From: Augochlora pura | Lineage: Eukaryota > Arthropoda > Insecta > Hymenoptera > Halictidae | Length of the DNA stretch: 64,000 bases | Assembly (NCBI RefSeq): GCF_028453695.1 | Contig: NC_135782.1 | Coordinates: forward strand, 13,875,190 to 13,939,189 | Direction of reading: 5' to 3' | Part shown: positions 11,126 through 22,990 of the stretch, one piece after another | How positions within the stretch are numbered: the stretch's first letter is position 1 | Layout: every line of letters begins with the position of its first letter | Program-made: the position numbers and the translations under genes | Notes under the pieces: generated by a model | What the model was told of the DNA's origin: nothing | Databases searched by the model: none | What the model saw: the letters and a program-made list of their open reading frames with translations, nothing else

Positions 11126-11460
11126 AAGCTATTGAAAGAAAATTAAAGTTTTTAGGTTATTTAAAGAAATTATAGTTTTTAGGTTATAAAAATGATATTA
11201 AAGATTTTAGGTTATTTATATAAAATTGAAATTTTTAGGTAATTTAAATGAAATTGAAGTTTGTAGGTTAGTTAAATGAAATTATAGTTTTTAGGTTATG
11301 TAAATGATATTAAAGATTTTAGGTTAATTAAATGACATTGAAATTTTTAACTTATTTAAATGAAATTGAAGTTTGTAGGTTATTAAAATGAAATTGAAGT
11401 TTTTAGGTTATTTAAATTGAATTAAAGTATTTAAATTATTTAAATGAAATTTAAATATTA
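11126..11460. repeat. 28-bp tandem array
   Basis: AGGTTAT landmarks at 11154, 11181, 11209, 11237, 11265, 11293, 11321, 11349, 11377 and 11405 give a near-invariant 28-bp period. The unit resembles AGGTTATTTAAATGAAATTG plus AAGTTTTT. The steady period in spite of base divergence points to an old array. Confidence 0.92.
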
Positions 11461-11469
11461 AATTACTTT

Positions 11470-12560
11470 TATTATTTATTATATTCTTACTTGACGTCTT
11501 TTTATCATATGTTTGTCGGAAGTTAATTTACTATGTTTCTACTTTGAAGTAAGTTTGCTACATTTTGATTTGAAATTCATATACTGTATCTTTATTTTGA
11601 AGTACGTCTACTATACCTTTACTTTCATTACGTTTACTATATTTTAGTCATAAGTAAATTAACTATATTTTTACAAGAAGTTTGTTGACTATGTTACCAT
11701 TTGAAGTATGTTGACTACACTTCTCACTATATCTAATTATGTTTATTGTATAATAGCTTCGTCAGAATTATATTAACTATATTTTGAATGCAAGTTCGTT
11801 TACCATGTTATCATATGAAGTACATTTACTATACTATTATCAGAAGTACGTTTAGCATAGTTCTGTTCGAGGTACGTCCAGTATATCTCTACTTCAAGTT
11901 ATACTCTTTACTATACTTGACACGTTCCGTGCCGAGCTGTATTTAGTCGACTTTTCATTCTGGTCAATCGACCCTTTAAAAATCGATATATTATTTTGAT
12001 TTATTAAGTATTGTCAATATGACTATGAAGCAGACTTATCATGGATCCATTCTTTTGGCGGAAATTAATTCTTCAATTCTAAACTCACCGTAAAATATTT
12101 CTTTAACTCGTTAAATAGACATTCGAGCGTGTACCACCAGTGGCACGGAACGTATTAATGACGTACAATATAGTTTTGTCAGAAGTTTATTAATTATACT
12201 TTTATTAAAATTGAAATAATATTAATATTTATATTGAAAGTACGTCGACTATAATTTTATTTGAAGTATATTTACTACACTTTATGTTAATTACGTTTAC
12301 CATAGTTTTGTCAGAAGTATATTATATTAAATTGCATTTTTAACAGAAGTTTATTAACTATACTACATAAAATACGTTTATTATACTTTCATCTGAAATA
12401 CGTACAGTATATTTCTCTTAAAATTACATGAACTGCATTACTATTTGAATTACATTTACTATACATTCATTAGTAAAACAGATTCACTCTACCTCCATCC
12501 AAATTTCATTTATTACACATTTATAAAAAATACCTTCCATACGTCACCACCATAAACACC
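11470..12560. repeat. Degenerate array, unit about 27 bp
   Basis: Repeated words like GAAGTACGTTTACTATAC with ATTTT-type spacers. Measured spacings near 11546-11626 are 26-27 bp, looser further right. The array is interrupted by a TTAA-type MITE at 11921-12154. Confidence 0.75.
11921..12154. mobile_element. piggyBac-type MITE (CACGTTCCGTGCC ends)
   Basis: Ends are CACGTTCCGTGCC (from 11921) and GGCACGGAACGTA (to 12154). The flanks are TTGA (11917-11920) on the left, one change from TTAA, and TTAA (12155-12158) on the right, the target preferred by piggyBac elements. It is 234 bp long, has no coding capacity, and sits in an unrelated tandem array. Confidence 0.82.
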
Positions 12561-13171
12561 GTTCACTATATTATACCATTAATCATTACATTATATTATT
12601 ATTAATCTAAGTATACATTTCTATTATATTGTAATAATTATTATTATTATTAATGTAACTATACATTCCTATCAATACTATATTATTATTAATAAACTAA
12701 CTATACATTCCTATCAATATTCTATTATTAATTCAACTATACATTTCTATCAACCTAATAATCATCCAGCCCCCCATAACAAAAATTACCTCAGACCGCA
12801 ATCCCAACCATCAACTAAAACTACAACTCTCTCTCCACGAATCACAATCCTAAAAAGTGAAACTTGTTGCCTGTTCCCTGCAGCAGCTCTTACAGCCATG
12901 GCAAGTTGGATCGATCGATCGATCGGTGATCCATTCGATCGATCGAAATAATCGGGGCCGAATCGAAGGCCAGCCACGAAGGACTGGGCTACTAGCCGCG
13001 TGCGAAAAAACGCGTCACGGCAGTCTCACGGCGCGGCGCTCTCTCTCTCTCTCTCTCTTTCATGCTCTCTCTCAAGAGCAGTAATGATCACGAGCCCCGG
13101 CAGTGTTCATGCGAGGCAATTCCAATCAGAAATTAAGTCCGGGCCTATTGGAGATTGCGAGATGGCTAGCG
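12561..13171. other. No gene seen; AT-rich, then CpG-rich with GATC repeats
   Basis: TATTATTA-rich DNA to about 12760. The region 12850-13160 is GC-rich and includes a run of GATC words (12910-12945) and a short CT repeat (13040-13060). Confidence 0.5.
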
Positions 13172-13417
13172 ATTTCTCTCTCTCCTCTCTCTCTCTCTTT
13201 TTTAATCCCCCTTTTTCACTCTCTCGTTTTCTTTCACTCTCTCTTTCTCGGTCACTTTGTCTCTCAGTCTCTCATCTTCTTCCCCTCTTTTGTCTCCCCC
13301 CCCCCCTTTCTCCCCCCTCCCCCTCTTTCTCTCTTTCTCGGTCTCATTGTCTCTCTATCTCTCGTTCTTTCTCTCTCTCTCTCTCTGCCTCGGTCACTCT
13401 GCCTCTCAATCTCTCAT

Positions 13418-13456
<39 letters not shown>

Positions 13457-13568
13457 TCCTTTGTCTCTCTGTCTTTCGTTTTCCCTCTCTCTTTCTCTCT
13501 GTCCTTAGTCTTCTCTCTGTGTCTCTCTTTCTCTCAGTCTCTCTCTCGCTCTCTCTCTCTCTCTCTCC
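13172..13568. repeat. CT-rich microsatellite
   Basis: Almost pure pyrimidine with (CT)n, (TCTCTG)n-like stretches and C-runs. It opens several long serine/leucine-rich frames on the plus strand and arginine/glutamate-rich ones on the minus strand; these are composition artefacts. Confidence 0.97.
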
Positions 13569-13575
13569 AATTCTT

Positions 13576-14184
13576 CTACAAAGTCTCTCGCCCCGGTAAC
13601 AACGTGTTCCAAGATAAAAAAACAGCACGGCAAGGCGAAGGGAGGGGGTCTAGGGGGTCTTAGGGGCCTGAGGGGAGAGGTGGAGGGAGCCACGATGGTG
13701 GGATAGCTGTTGTCTGATTCATATAATGAAATGTCTGTGAGATGATGAGCTCGGAGACCGGTAAGTATAGCGTTGAGTCGTGGCCCGTGACCTCTGTCGG
13801 CCGAACGCGGAGAAAAAAGTCGGGACCGTGGCGGCCGGGGGGGCTCGATCCACGGTCCCGATGGGTCTGGCGGAGAGGGGAGATGGGGAGGGACCGGGGA
13901 GGCCGAATAATCTCGAGTCGCGTGCGAGATGCATCTCGCTGGGTGAGCCTTTGTATAGGGTGTGTCCGAACTCGCAGTGCCAGCGCGAAAATTTTAATTG
14001 AGACTGACCTCGAGGTTGTCTCCTCAGTATGGTCGTGTTTTTGAGGGGTCTCGTCTTCGTTGAGGATATTATTAGGTGGGGTAATATTGCGAAATTGTGA
14101 TTTTGATGTTTATTTGTTTGCGTGACGAGAATTTGTTATTTCGAGGACGATCAGCGATAGACGAATCATGAGATTTCGTCATTT
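13576..14184. other. No gene seen; GC-rich island
   Basis: High-GC DNA (13600-14040) with G-runs. Open frames of up to 100 codons exist in several phases but overlap one another, as expected of stop-poor GC-rich sequence. Confidence 0.45.
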
Positions 14185-14540
14185 TTATATTATAGAAGAT
14201 AATTGATTCTTGTTCTTCGAATTCCAAATAAATTAAAGTCTTATTTTTACATAGTATGTAGAATTTGTATATGGAATCTAAAAAGTTTGTTTATATATTT
14301 TGTATTATGAAAATTGGTCATTTGTATATTACAAAAGATAATTGATTCTTGTTCTTTGAATTTTAAATAAATTAAATTCTTATTTTTATATAATCTGTAG
14401 AGTTTGTTTCTATAGTTTGTGTGACGATAATTCGTTATATGTATATTACAGAAGATAATTTTAAATTAATTAAGTTCTTATTTTTATACAGTCTATAGCG
14501 TTTTTTTATGAAATTTAGAAAGTTTATTTATGTGGCTTGT
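14185..14540. repeat. AT-rich tandem repeat, unit about 120-140 bp
   Basis: AGATAATTGATTCTTGTTCT occurs at about 14195 and 14335, with a shortened form at about 14452. Each is followed by an AAATAAATTAAA(G/T)TCTTA segment and GTAGA(A/G)TTTG. Confidence 0.75.
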
Positions 14541-14559
14541 ATGACGAAATCAAGGAATT

Positions 14560-15290
14560 ACTACATTTTAAATAGAGGTATTTTTCTTTGAGGCGGCTGA
14601 CATGTTTCTGGATTTTTAATAATGACGTTGTGATATTTTTTGTAAATCACTATAGCTTGTCTTAAAGTAAACACTTTGAGCTTTAATTTGAGCTAATTCA
14701 ATCTGCAAAATTTTGACAAGAACACAACTAAAAATCGCCGCAAATATTCTTTTAAAATCGAGATTTATTCCTCCTAGTCAGCTGACATGCTTTTCAATTT
14801 TTTTAAATGATATTACACTGTTCTCAAAAATCTCTCTTCCTTATCTTAAAGTAAATACTTCGAGCTGTAATTTGAGCTAAGTCGCTCTAAAAACGTCCCA
14901 CAGGAACATAATTAAAAATCGCCACGTTCTTTGAAAATCGATATTTTTCCTCCGAGTCAGTTGACATGTTTTTCAATTTTTAAAAATGCCATCACAATAT
15001 TTTCAAAAATCTCTCTATCTTATCTTAAAGTAAACTCATTAAGCTTTAATTTGAACTAAATCGCTCTAAAAATAGCCCACAGGAACACAACTAAAAATTT
15101 CCACGAATATTCTTTGAAAATCGAGATATTTTCCTCCAAATCAACAACATTTCTCAATTTTTCAAAATGACATTTCAATTTTTTTCCAAATCAAACTACC
15201 TGTTCTTAAAGTTTAAAGTTTCAGCTTTATTTCCAGCTAAATTTTATAATTATACTCATTAAACAAAGTAATTTTCATTGTACCCAAAGA
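14560..15290. repeat. Satellite family, approximately 185-bp unit, four units
   Basis: The landmark CTTTAATTTG-AGCTAA occurs at 14681, 14865, 15044 and 15225 (spacings 184, 179 and 181). Each unit contains TATCTTAAAGTAAA, the landmark, a CCCACAGGAACA word, AAAATCG(A/C), and a CCTC(C)(G/A)AGTCAGCTGACAT-type segment. Confidence 0.88.
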
Positions 15291-15384
15291 TCCGGAAACC
15301 AGCCACGTTCGAAGACACACCCTGTATAGACCTCGTGTGTTTTACCGTGTTGGTCCGCGGAATTGCACGCGGATCGACCTTTAA

Positions 15385-15394
15385 CCCCCCCCCC

Positions 15395-15426
<32 letters not shown>
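15385..15426. repeat. C homopolymer (31 uninterrupted)
   Basis: Ten C, one A, then 31 C. Length is uncertain for the usual sequencing reasons. Confidence 0.9.
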
Positions 15427-15427
<1 letters not shown>

Positions 15428-15990
15428 CGATAGACGGTGTTGCCCTATGATCCAGCAAAGGCCGCGTTAACGTGCGATCCGCCGTGATCCATCGCGCGAT
15501 ACCTCGTGGAACGCGGCCGAGCGATTATAACCTAAGAAATGGGATCCATTAAAACTGTCTTGAGATCGTTCCGAATGAACCCCTCACAATGTTGCGCGCG
15601 CGGCGTTCCGCCGATGGGAACGGGAACCTGTTACTCCAGCTTGCAATAATGAGATCGTAAATACCAATTTTTTACGCTTGCGGATGCCTTTACCATTGCT
15701 TATAATTTTTACTCGATATTTAAAGATCTAAACGGTATAGCAACATTTAATCGCCCTTGCATCCTCTCTATCGTCAATGTGAAATATTATAAAATGATCT
15801 ATCTTTTCTTATATTATTTAATAAACGTTCTCAGTGTACGAAATAAATATTTAAATTTGTTATAAAATGTTCGGTTAGGTTATGTCAGGATCTGAATTTA
15901 TAAAATGTAACTATCATATCTTTAGGATTTGAGAATTATATTATTATTATATTATTATTAAGAATGATAAATTCTCAATTTTTATTAAGA
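15427..15990. other. No gene seen
   Basis: GC-rich to about 15620, then AT-rich with ATTATT words. No features supported. Confidence 0.5.
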
Positions 15991-17210
15991 ATTATATTAT
16001 TATTAAATTATATTATGTAAGAAAAAAGTGTCCTGATTTTCATGTTGTCATGGTTAGCTTTTTATTCCGTCTAAGTTAGGTCTGATTTAGGTCTGAGTTA
16101 GCTCTATATTCAATCTGATTTAGACCTCAGATTAGGTCTAATATATAATATATAATAATAAATAATATATGATATAATAATAAATATAATGTATAATATA
16201 TAATAATAAATTGTATTATGTATGAAAATAGTGTCCTGATTTTTGATGTTATCTTGTTTAGCTCTTTGTTCAATCTGAGTTAGACCTTAGATCAATGCAT
16301 CATTCGTATTAGGTTATGTCTGAGTTAATATTATATGTGATCTTGGTTAGCTCAAGTTTAGATCCTTATTTGATTAATGTTAGGCCTTAGATTAGAACGT
16401 TATTCGTCTTGGATTATGTCTAGGTTATGTCTGAATTTGATTTATGTTAGATCTAGGTCTGCGTCAGATCTTTATCCGATCTTGATTAGGTCTAGGTCCA
16501 AGTTAGGTCTTTATTTTATCTATTTATCTTAGTTTTTGATTATCTCTTTATGCAATCTAAGTTAAATCTGGGTTAATTCTTGGTCCAAGTTGAGTCTTCA
16601 TGCAATCTAGGTTAGACTTCAAATTAGATCTTTATTTGTTCTAGATTATATCTGCTTTAATTCTTAATTCGATTCGGGTTAGATCTAAGTCTACATTAAA
16701 TCTTTGTCTGTTCTTTATTCGGTCCAGGTCCAAGTTAGGTTTTTATTTGATCTGAATTAGTTCTTGCTTACCTATTCATTCGATCTAAGTTAAACCTCGG
16801 TTAATTCTAGGTCCGCGTTATTTTTTTATTCAATCTGGGTTAGATCTTAGATTTGGTCTTCATTCATAAAAGGTTACATCTAGAACTATATTCAACTTTG
16901 TTTAGGTCAGGATTAAAAGCCTTTATTCATCCTAAGTTAGATCTAGGTTATGTCCAGCATTATATTCTATATGTCCTGGTTTACATCGAGAACTATAATG
17001 GACCTTAGTTAGGTCAGGATTAAAAGTCTTTATTCATCCGAAGTTAGATCTAAGTTATATCAAGATTATATCATAATCTATTTTATGTCAAGATTATGTC
17101 ATAATCTAGGTTATGTCAAGACTTAGGTTATGTTAAGGTTACATCATTATCTAGGTTATGTCAAGACTATGTCATAATCTACGTTATGCTTTAACTCCAT
17201 TTCCCTCAAA
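15991..17210. repeat. Degenerate GGTTAGGTCTAAGTTAG array
   Basis: The opposite strand sense to the arrays at 3.7 and 6.3 kb: words such as AGGTTATGTCTAGGTTA and AAGTTAGGTC dominate. Larger units are visible, including a pair with GTGTCCTGATTTT (16027 and 16227) and a pair with GGTCAGGATTAAAAG (16905 and 17021). Confidence 0.83.
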
Positions 17211-18100
17211 TCCAAACAATTCTCTAAAAAATAAATCGCCCCATAACCTCAAAAAATCCACATCACCTCTTCAACTCAAAACAAGTTATTCCTTCTAAAA
17301 ATCTGTTGCGCGAATTTCCGTGCTCCGTAGCGGCGTGCGTCGCATCCCGGTGCCGCATAATTCATTCGATTGTCTCATCGGACAGCCGGCGAGTTGCGCG
17401 TACCCCGTTCCCCCCCGACACACATCCCCGATGATCCGCAACCCCGTCGCCGGGTATCGACTGACTCAGTGGCCGGCGGCGTCGACAGAGGAAGAAAAGG
17501 GGTAGGACGGGCGGAGATCGGTCGATCAAGGGACCCGATTCAAACGATCCCCGCCGCAAATCAATCGTTAATCAAACTAGTAGCGGGCCGGGAACGAGCG
17601 CGCGTTCCGCTGGAAATCGCAGAGCGCAGCAGCACACGCTGTCTCTCCTCCTCCTCCTCCTCCACCCCCTATGGTAGTCCCGTTTCGCCTTTTTTCCCAT
17701 TTCCAGCCTCTCCCCCTTCTGGACGTAACCGCCTCCCGTTTGCGGTTTTTTTCTCCTCTTCTCCTTATTTGCCGGGTCCCGTAGCCAGCCGGCGGGCGCT
17801 CGTTTCCCCCCGCGGCGTCGTCAAATTGTCGTCGCGTGCGGATTCCTCCCTCCGGGCTTTTCGGAAGGACCCTTCCGTCGAAGGCGGTCTCGAATTTCCA
17901 TACACGCACCGGCGGACCGCCGCTGAATATACTCACTTCCGGCAATAGATTTACCCCCACCACGGTGGACTGCGAACGCCGACTCTGTGCCGGTCGCGCG
18001 ACGCCGCGCTGTTGCCACATCTGCGAATTTTTACGCGGATCGTCTAACTCGCGCGCTAATCCACGGATCTCGGAGCAACGATCTACATAGATCTATATAT
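17211..18100. other. No gene recognised; strong CpG-rich island
   Basis: The segment 17310-18060 is among the richest in CpG in the window, with GGA/TCC repeats near 17645-17668. Overlapping frames (192 codons plus, 147 codons minus) are arginine/serine/proline-rich and match nothing. It could be a promoter or first-exon region; no splice or start signals decide this. Confidence 0.45.
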
Positions 18101-18960
18101 AGGGTTTTCCAATAAGGGCGGGTCGATTGTGAAATGGAATAAAATGGGCTGTGTATGAGGTATTAACGAATTTTTTTATTTGAAAGGTCCGTGTATGCCA
18201 TTATATATGGAATATAACATCGTTCAAATGTCCCCAGCGGCTTTGCACGGTAGCACGTATCCGAGAGGTCCAATTATCAGTGACTTTGCCGCATAGCTGC
18301 GGCTGAATTTGAGCGATGGCCTGGGCTATGTTGACTTTGAGAGCGTCGGTCGATTGTGGTTTACTGGTATAGACCCGCGACTTCAGAAAACCCCACAAAA
18401 AGAAGTCTAGAGCGGTGAAATCGCAGGATCTTGGTGGTCAATTCTAGTCAGCGAACAAACGGCGTTGTCTGTGGTCATTAACTTTGAGCTCCTGGGTTAG
18501 TTGGATCTTGTGCAGGTGTAGGCCCAAGTCCAGACGCAAAATTCGCCAAATTGAAGACTGCGAAAGACCAAGTTCTTGTGTACGGCTAGGAATTGACTGC
18601 CTCGGGTTCTCCTGCACACTTTTACGGACAGCGGCGATGTTCTCGATCGATCTGGCTTTCCGTTGACGTACTAGTGTTGGCAGATCATTTACCGAATCGG
18701 TCGTCTAGAATTTGGCCACCAAACTTTGAAGGGCCACCGCGTCCACCATAAAATGGGCGCAACGCGCGCTACGTTTTCACTTACGAACACTCATTTTGAT
18801 AACACAATTTGATCATTTGGGCGTGCTTCTTAATCGTGTAACTTGCCATGGTGATTTGGAATAACCGACTGAATTGTAAACAACAGATTTAATCAACGCA
18901 TTCAAAACAACATGACCGCTACAGACTGTCCACATCGACCCGTCCTTATCGGAAAACCCT
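18101..18960 (-). mobile_element. Tc1/mariner-type element, internally deleted (uninterrupted copy)
   Basis: The inverted ends AGGGTTTTCCAATAAGGGCG (from 18101) and its near-mirror, ending GGAAAACCCT at 18960, enclose 860 bp. It aligns end to end with 1636-3616 minus the Transib-like insertion, and therefore shows the empty target site of that insertion. The left flank is TATATA-rich. Confidence 0.9.
18201..18849 (-). pseudogene. Tc1/mariner-type transposase remnant, second copy
   Basis: The start at 18849 gives MASYTIKKHAQMIKLCYQNE followed by a premature stop, later frame damage, and FAD-stop-N-stop at the deletion junction. It then runs open through DFFLWGFLKSRVYTSKPQST to VIFHI and a stop at 18201. 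The region with the first two catalytic acidic residues is missing at the same point as in the 2844-3506 copy. Non-functional. Confidence 0.85.
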
Positions 18961-19099
18961 CTAGATCTATTGAGATTGATGCAAGTTTCGATGTTTGGCA
19001 ACGTTGCAGTCACGTGTCGATCGTGGTATTGGAAATGAAAACAATTTTTTCTTTTTTTGAATCTCGTGTTAGATTTCTTTAACTTTTCGTGGTGTGTTT

Positions 19100-20640
19100 A
19101 ATATTCATTTTAACTAAGTCTGTTACGATCTGTTTAAAGAGAACACTTATAGCTTTAGTTTAAGCTATATTATGTTAAAACAGCTGCGTGGAAATAATTT
19201 ATAATTGATTCGAAAGTTTCTTTTAAAATCGATAGATTTTTGTGTCAGAAAAGGGACGGAATTTGATAATGTTTCAGAACAATATCGTCACGCTTTTGTT
19301 AATTTGAGTTAACCTATCTTAAAGGGGACGCTTTTGGCTTTAATTTAAGCTAGGTCATTGCAATAATGTCACACAGGAATGTACATTGAAAATAGTTTGA
19401 ATTTTCTGCTTGAGATCGTGGCAGTCTTCCTTGAGATGATGTAGTTTTAGTATTTTCGATTTTGTGAATTGATGACGATGTTATTTGCGAAATTGATTTA
19501 CCCTATTTTAAAGTTGATACTTTTAGCTTTAATTTCAGGTAAATTGCAATTAAAAAGTGTCTTAGGATATATATTTAAATAATTTCGATTTTCCCTTTAG
19601 AAGGAAGGTATTTTCTTCTGAGTCAGCTGGCATACTTTTTCAATTTTCTTGAAAGTGATGTTGCGATTTTTCAATTTATTAAGCTAGGTTATTTCAAAAT
19701 AGACACTTTTAGCTTTAATTTAAATTTAATTGTTATCAAATATTCCCACAGTAATGCAACTTAACACTGTCTTGAATTTATATCGTTAAAATCAGGTGAA
19801 TCTTTGTCCTGAAGCATCTGTTAAAGTTCTTTAATTTTTCAAAATAATATCGCCAGTATTTTTTAATCTATCTTATTGTTAACCTATCTTAAAAAGGACA
19901 CTTTCAGTATTTGTCTAAGCTTAGATACATTAGAAAAGTCAAATAGGAAAGTACAATAAAATTAATTTGAATATTGCCCTCAAAATCGAGTAATTTTCCC
20001 TCGAGCTAGGATATTATTATTTTCGATATTACAAAATGATGTAGAAATTTTTCTTCAATTTAAATTACCTCATTTTAAAGTCGATACTTCTAGCTTTAAT
20101 TTAAGCTTAGTTATATTTTAAAAGTCATACAGAAATGCACCATAAAATTAGGTCAAAAATCATAAAGTTAGTCCTCTTGAAATCGTACTATTTTCCTCAA
20201 ATCAAGGTTTCAGTATTTTCGATTTTGTAAAATGACGTCTTAATACTTTTTAAATTTAAAATACCTGGTTTTAATCACGACACTTTTAGCTTAAATTTAA
20301 GCTTAGTTACATTAAAAACGTCCCACAGGAACACAAATTAAAATTAATTAAAACATTCTTAATTAATACATTTCATAATTAAAACATTTCAGTATTTTTA
20401 ATTTTACAAAATGGCGTCAAAATTCTTCTCAAATTTATTTTACCTCATTTTAAAGCCGACATTTTGAGCTTTAATTTGAGCTAAGTAACATTAAAAATCT
20501 CTTACAAAAACGCAATCTAAAATTAACTCGAACATACCCTTTAAAATAGTTTACATCATTCCTACCCCCAAGTCGAGATTTCAATATTTTTAATTTTGCA
20601 AAATAAATTTACAAGTCTTTTTCAAAACTTAACCTCTCCC
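19100..20640. repeat. Satellite family, approximately 185-bp unit, eight units
   Basis: AGCTTTAATTTAAGCT-like landmarks lie at 19153, 19338, 19527, 19713, about 19907, 20094, 20290 and 20469, with spacings of 179-196. Each unit carries a (T)CCCACAGGAA word about 50 bp after the landmark and a TATTTTCGATTTT(G/A)-type segment. Same family as 8870-9130 and 14560-15290, here in its longest block. Confidence 0.9.
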
Positions 20641-21639
20641 ATATTAAAGTCGACCTCTCTTAAGCGCCATTAAAATTGTCCAACGGTAATACAAGTAAAA
20701 AAATACTAAAGCCCACGTCTGTTTCAATTCCAAATTCGCCATAGTACCAAAAGATATTTTATTTTACTTTTATTATTTATTATTCTATATACATCATCAT
20801 TATATATTTATATATATTACATATTTAGTATTATTATTTTTATATATTTCTTATTATTATCGACATTATTATTATCCTATATTACGCCTATAATAAATAC
20901 ATTACAATTTATACCACATTATACCATTTCATTATTAATTATTAACTTCCATTTCATTTTTCAATGTTCCATAATTGTTTAAACATTATTCACAAAGTTC
21001 AACCAACGCTTCAACATCTTCCCCAAAGATTTAGCAACAATCCAAGTCGGCAACGCTGCACCGACGCACCAGGAGCGCAACGTTCCAACCCCTCGCTCGT
21101 TCTCTTGCCCCCCTTGTGTACGTGTGTCGGAACTACATCGGGATAGTTAGTTAGAGGACGAAATGGGGTAGGAGGGGGGGGGGGGGGGGAGCACGGGAGC
21201 AGAGGTCGGTGCAGTAGCGTACACAATCGGGGCCATTGTGCTCCGTGATTTGTGGGGACGATTTTTTGACTTTCCGCCCCCTGCGCCGCCGGGGCGGAGA
21301 GGCAGCTCCCGACGAGAGAGCGCCACCCTCTCCTACGCCGCGCGCAAGCCGAGTCGGTGGATACAGCTGAATTATCGGAAGGCCCGGCGGGGGTCGTAGG
21401 TCGATCGCCGATTTATTCCGGGTGGATCCCGAGGAAAGGAAGTCGGTGAAATTGGCGGAGGAGGTGTGGCCCGAGGGTGATCGGATCGTTGCCATTCTTT
21501 GTGGGACGGTGTTGATCTTATTGCGGCGTCGGCGAAGGGGACGCCGCGATGACAGGCTGATGGTTTTCGGGATCTCGGATCGAGCGGGGTGATTCCGTTG
21601 CCGAACGAGCAGTCGATTCGATGGTGAATGCATTCGTGG
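20641..21639. other. No gene recognised; AT-rich then CpG-rich island with G-run
   Basis: AT-rich with TATTATTA words to about 20990. The stretch 21010-21640 is GC-rich with a G-rich run near 21173-21189. A 160-codon minus-strand frame (21151-21633) is arginine/proline/serine-rich, without recognisable domains, and its end reads through the G-run as a proline block; I treat it as spurious. Confidence 0.45.
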
Positions 21640-22990
21640 TTTTGGTGACTAAGCTGCTTTGTTTTTATGAGGCTTTTTTGAGGTTAGGAGGTGGAAGGAA
21701 GTTTTGAGATGATGTTGATTCGTGATGTATTTAGGGAGGATAAGTTTTAGGAGGGTGTATGGGGTCTCGGGTATATGGTTCAACCTCGATTTCGTTAATT
21801 GAGCTGCTTAGTTCTTATGGGACTTTTTAAGGTTAGGAAATAAAAGAGAATATTGAAATAAAGTTGATTTTTCACTTATTCCAAGGATTCAAATTTGATT
21901 AGGGTGTATGGGGGTCTACGGTCTATAGTCCAGTCTCAGTCTTCTTAACTAAGTTGCTTAAATAAGTTCTTATGGGACTTTCTGAGGTTATGAGAATTTG
22001 AAATTAATTGCATATGGATTGCAAGAAAATGGAACCACTCATCAATTTAAGTAATTTTCCACCCTCGGTTTCGTCAACTATGTTGCTCTGTTCTTATGGA
22101 GTTTTTTGAGGTTATGAGGTGGAAGGAAGTTTTGAGATGATGTTGATTCGTCATTTATTTTGGGAGGATAATTTTAGTAGGGTGTTTGGGGGTCTAGGTT
22201 TTATGGTTTAGCCTCAGTTTCATTGACTGAACTATTTAGTTTTTATGGGATTTTTTGAGGTTAGGAAATGGAATGTAATTTTGAAATAAAGTTAATTTTT
22301 TATTTATTCCAAGGATGCAAATTATAGTAAGTTGTATGGGGGTCTAGGGTCTATGGTTTAACCTCGGTTTTGTTAATTACGTTGCTTTCTTCTTATAGGA
22401 TTTTTTAAGGTTATGGGAATTTTTAAGTGAATTGCATATGACTTACAAAAAAGTGAAACAACTGATCAGTTTATGCAATTTTCCACTCTAGGTTTCGTTC
22501 ACTAAGTTTTTTAGTTCCTATGGGATTTTTTGTGGTTATGAAATTCAATGGTATTTAGAAAAAACTTTGATTCCTGATATAGTCCAGCAGTAGACATTTT
22601 ATCAGGGTCTATGGGGGTTTCGGGTCTATGGTCCATTCTTGATTTCCTTAACTAAGCTACTTAATTCTTATAGAACTTTTTGAGGTTATGAAATGAAATG
22701 AAGTTTTGAAATGCATTTAATTTTCGATGTTAAAGCAGTCTATATTTTAATAAAATCTATTATAGTCAGTTTTCTTAATTAAGCTGCTTTGATGTGGTAG
22801 GGTTTTTCGAGGTTACAATATTGCAATTCTTTATTTAAATATTTAGAAACCAATTTCTGTTGCAACTTAACCTTCTAATTTTCTCCGAGTATTTCAATGA
22901 TTTAAAACAGCTTCGACTATTCACTTTCTGTTTCTTCAATTATGTAGCTATTAAGTGCCGCGATTTTTTGAGGTTATGCAGCAATTCTTT
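21640..22990. repeat. Satellite family, approximately 145-bp unit, about ten units
   Basis: The landmark AACTAAGCTGCTTAGTTCTT, usually followed by ATGGGACTTTTTGAGGTTA, recurs near 21645, 21797, 21945, 22075, 22224, 22375, 22500, 22642, 22778 and 22940. Most units also carry a GGTGTATGGGGGTCTAGG segment. Diverged, all in one orientation. Confidence 0.85.

Noticed and set aside
13000..13693. Long serine/leucine-rich frames (up to 199 codons) and the antisense Arg/Glu frame
   Set aside because: All lie in the CT microsatellite; every phase is open at once, as expected from repeat composition.
17370..18020. 192- and 147-codon frames on opposite strands
   Set aside because: Stop-poor GC-rich DNA gives both; neither has recognisable motifs or splice signals.
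21151..21633. 160-codon minus-strand frame as a host gene
   Set aside because: Low-complexity Arg/Pro/Ser content, reads through a G-run, no domain, and overlapping frames on the other strand.
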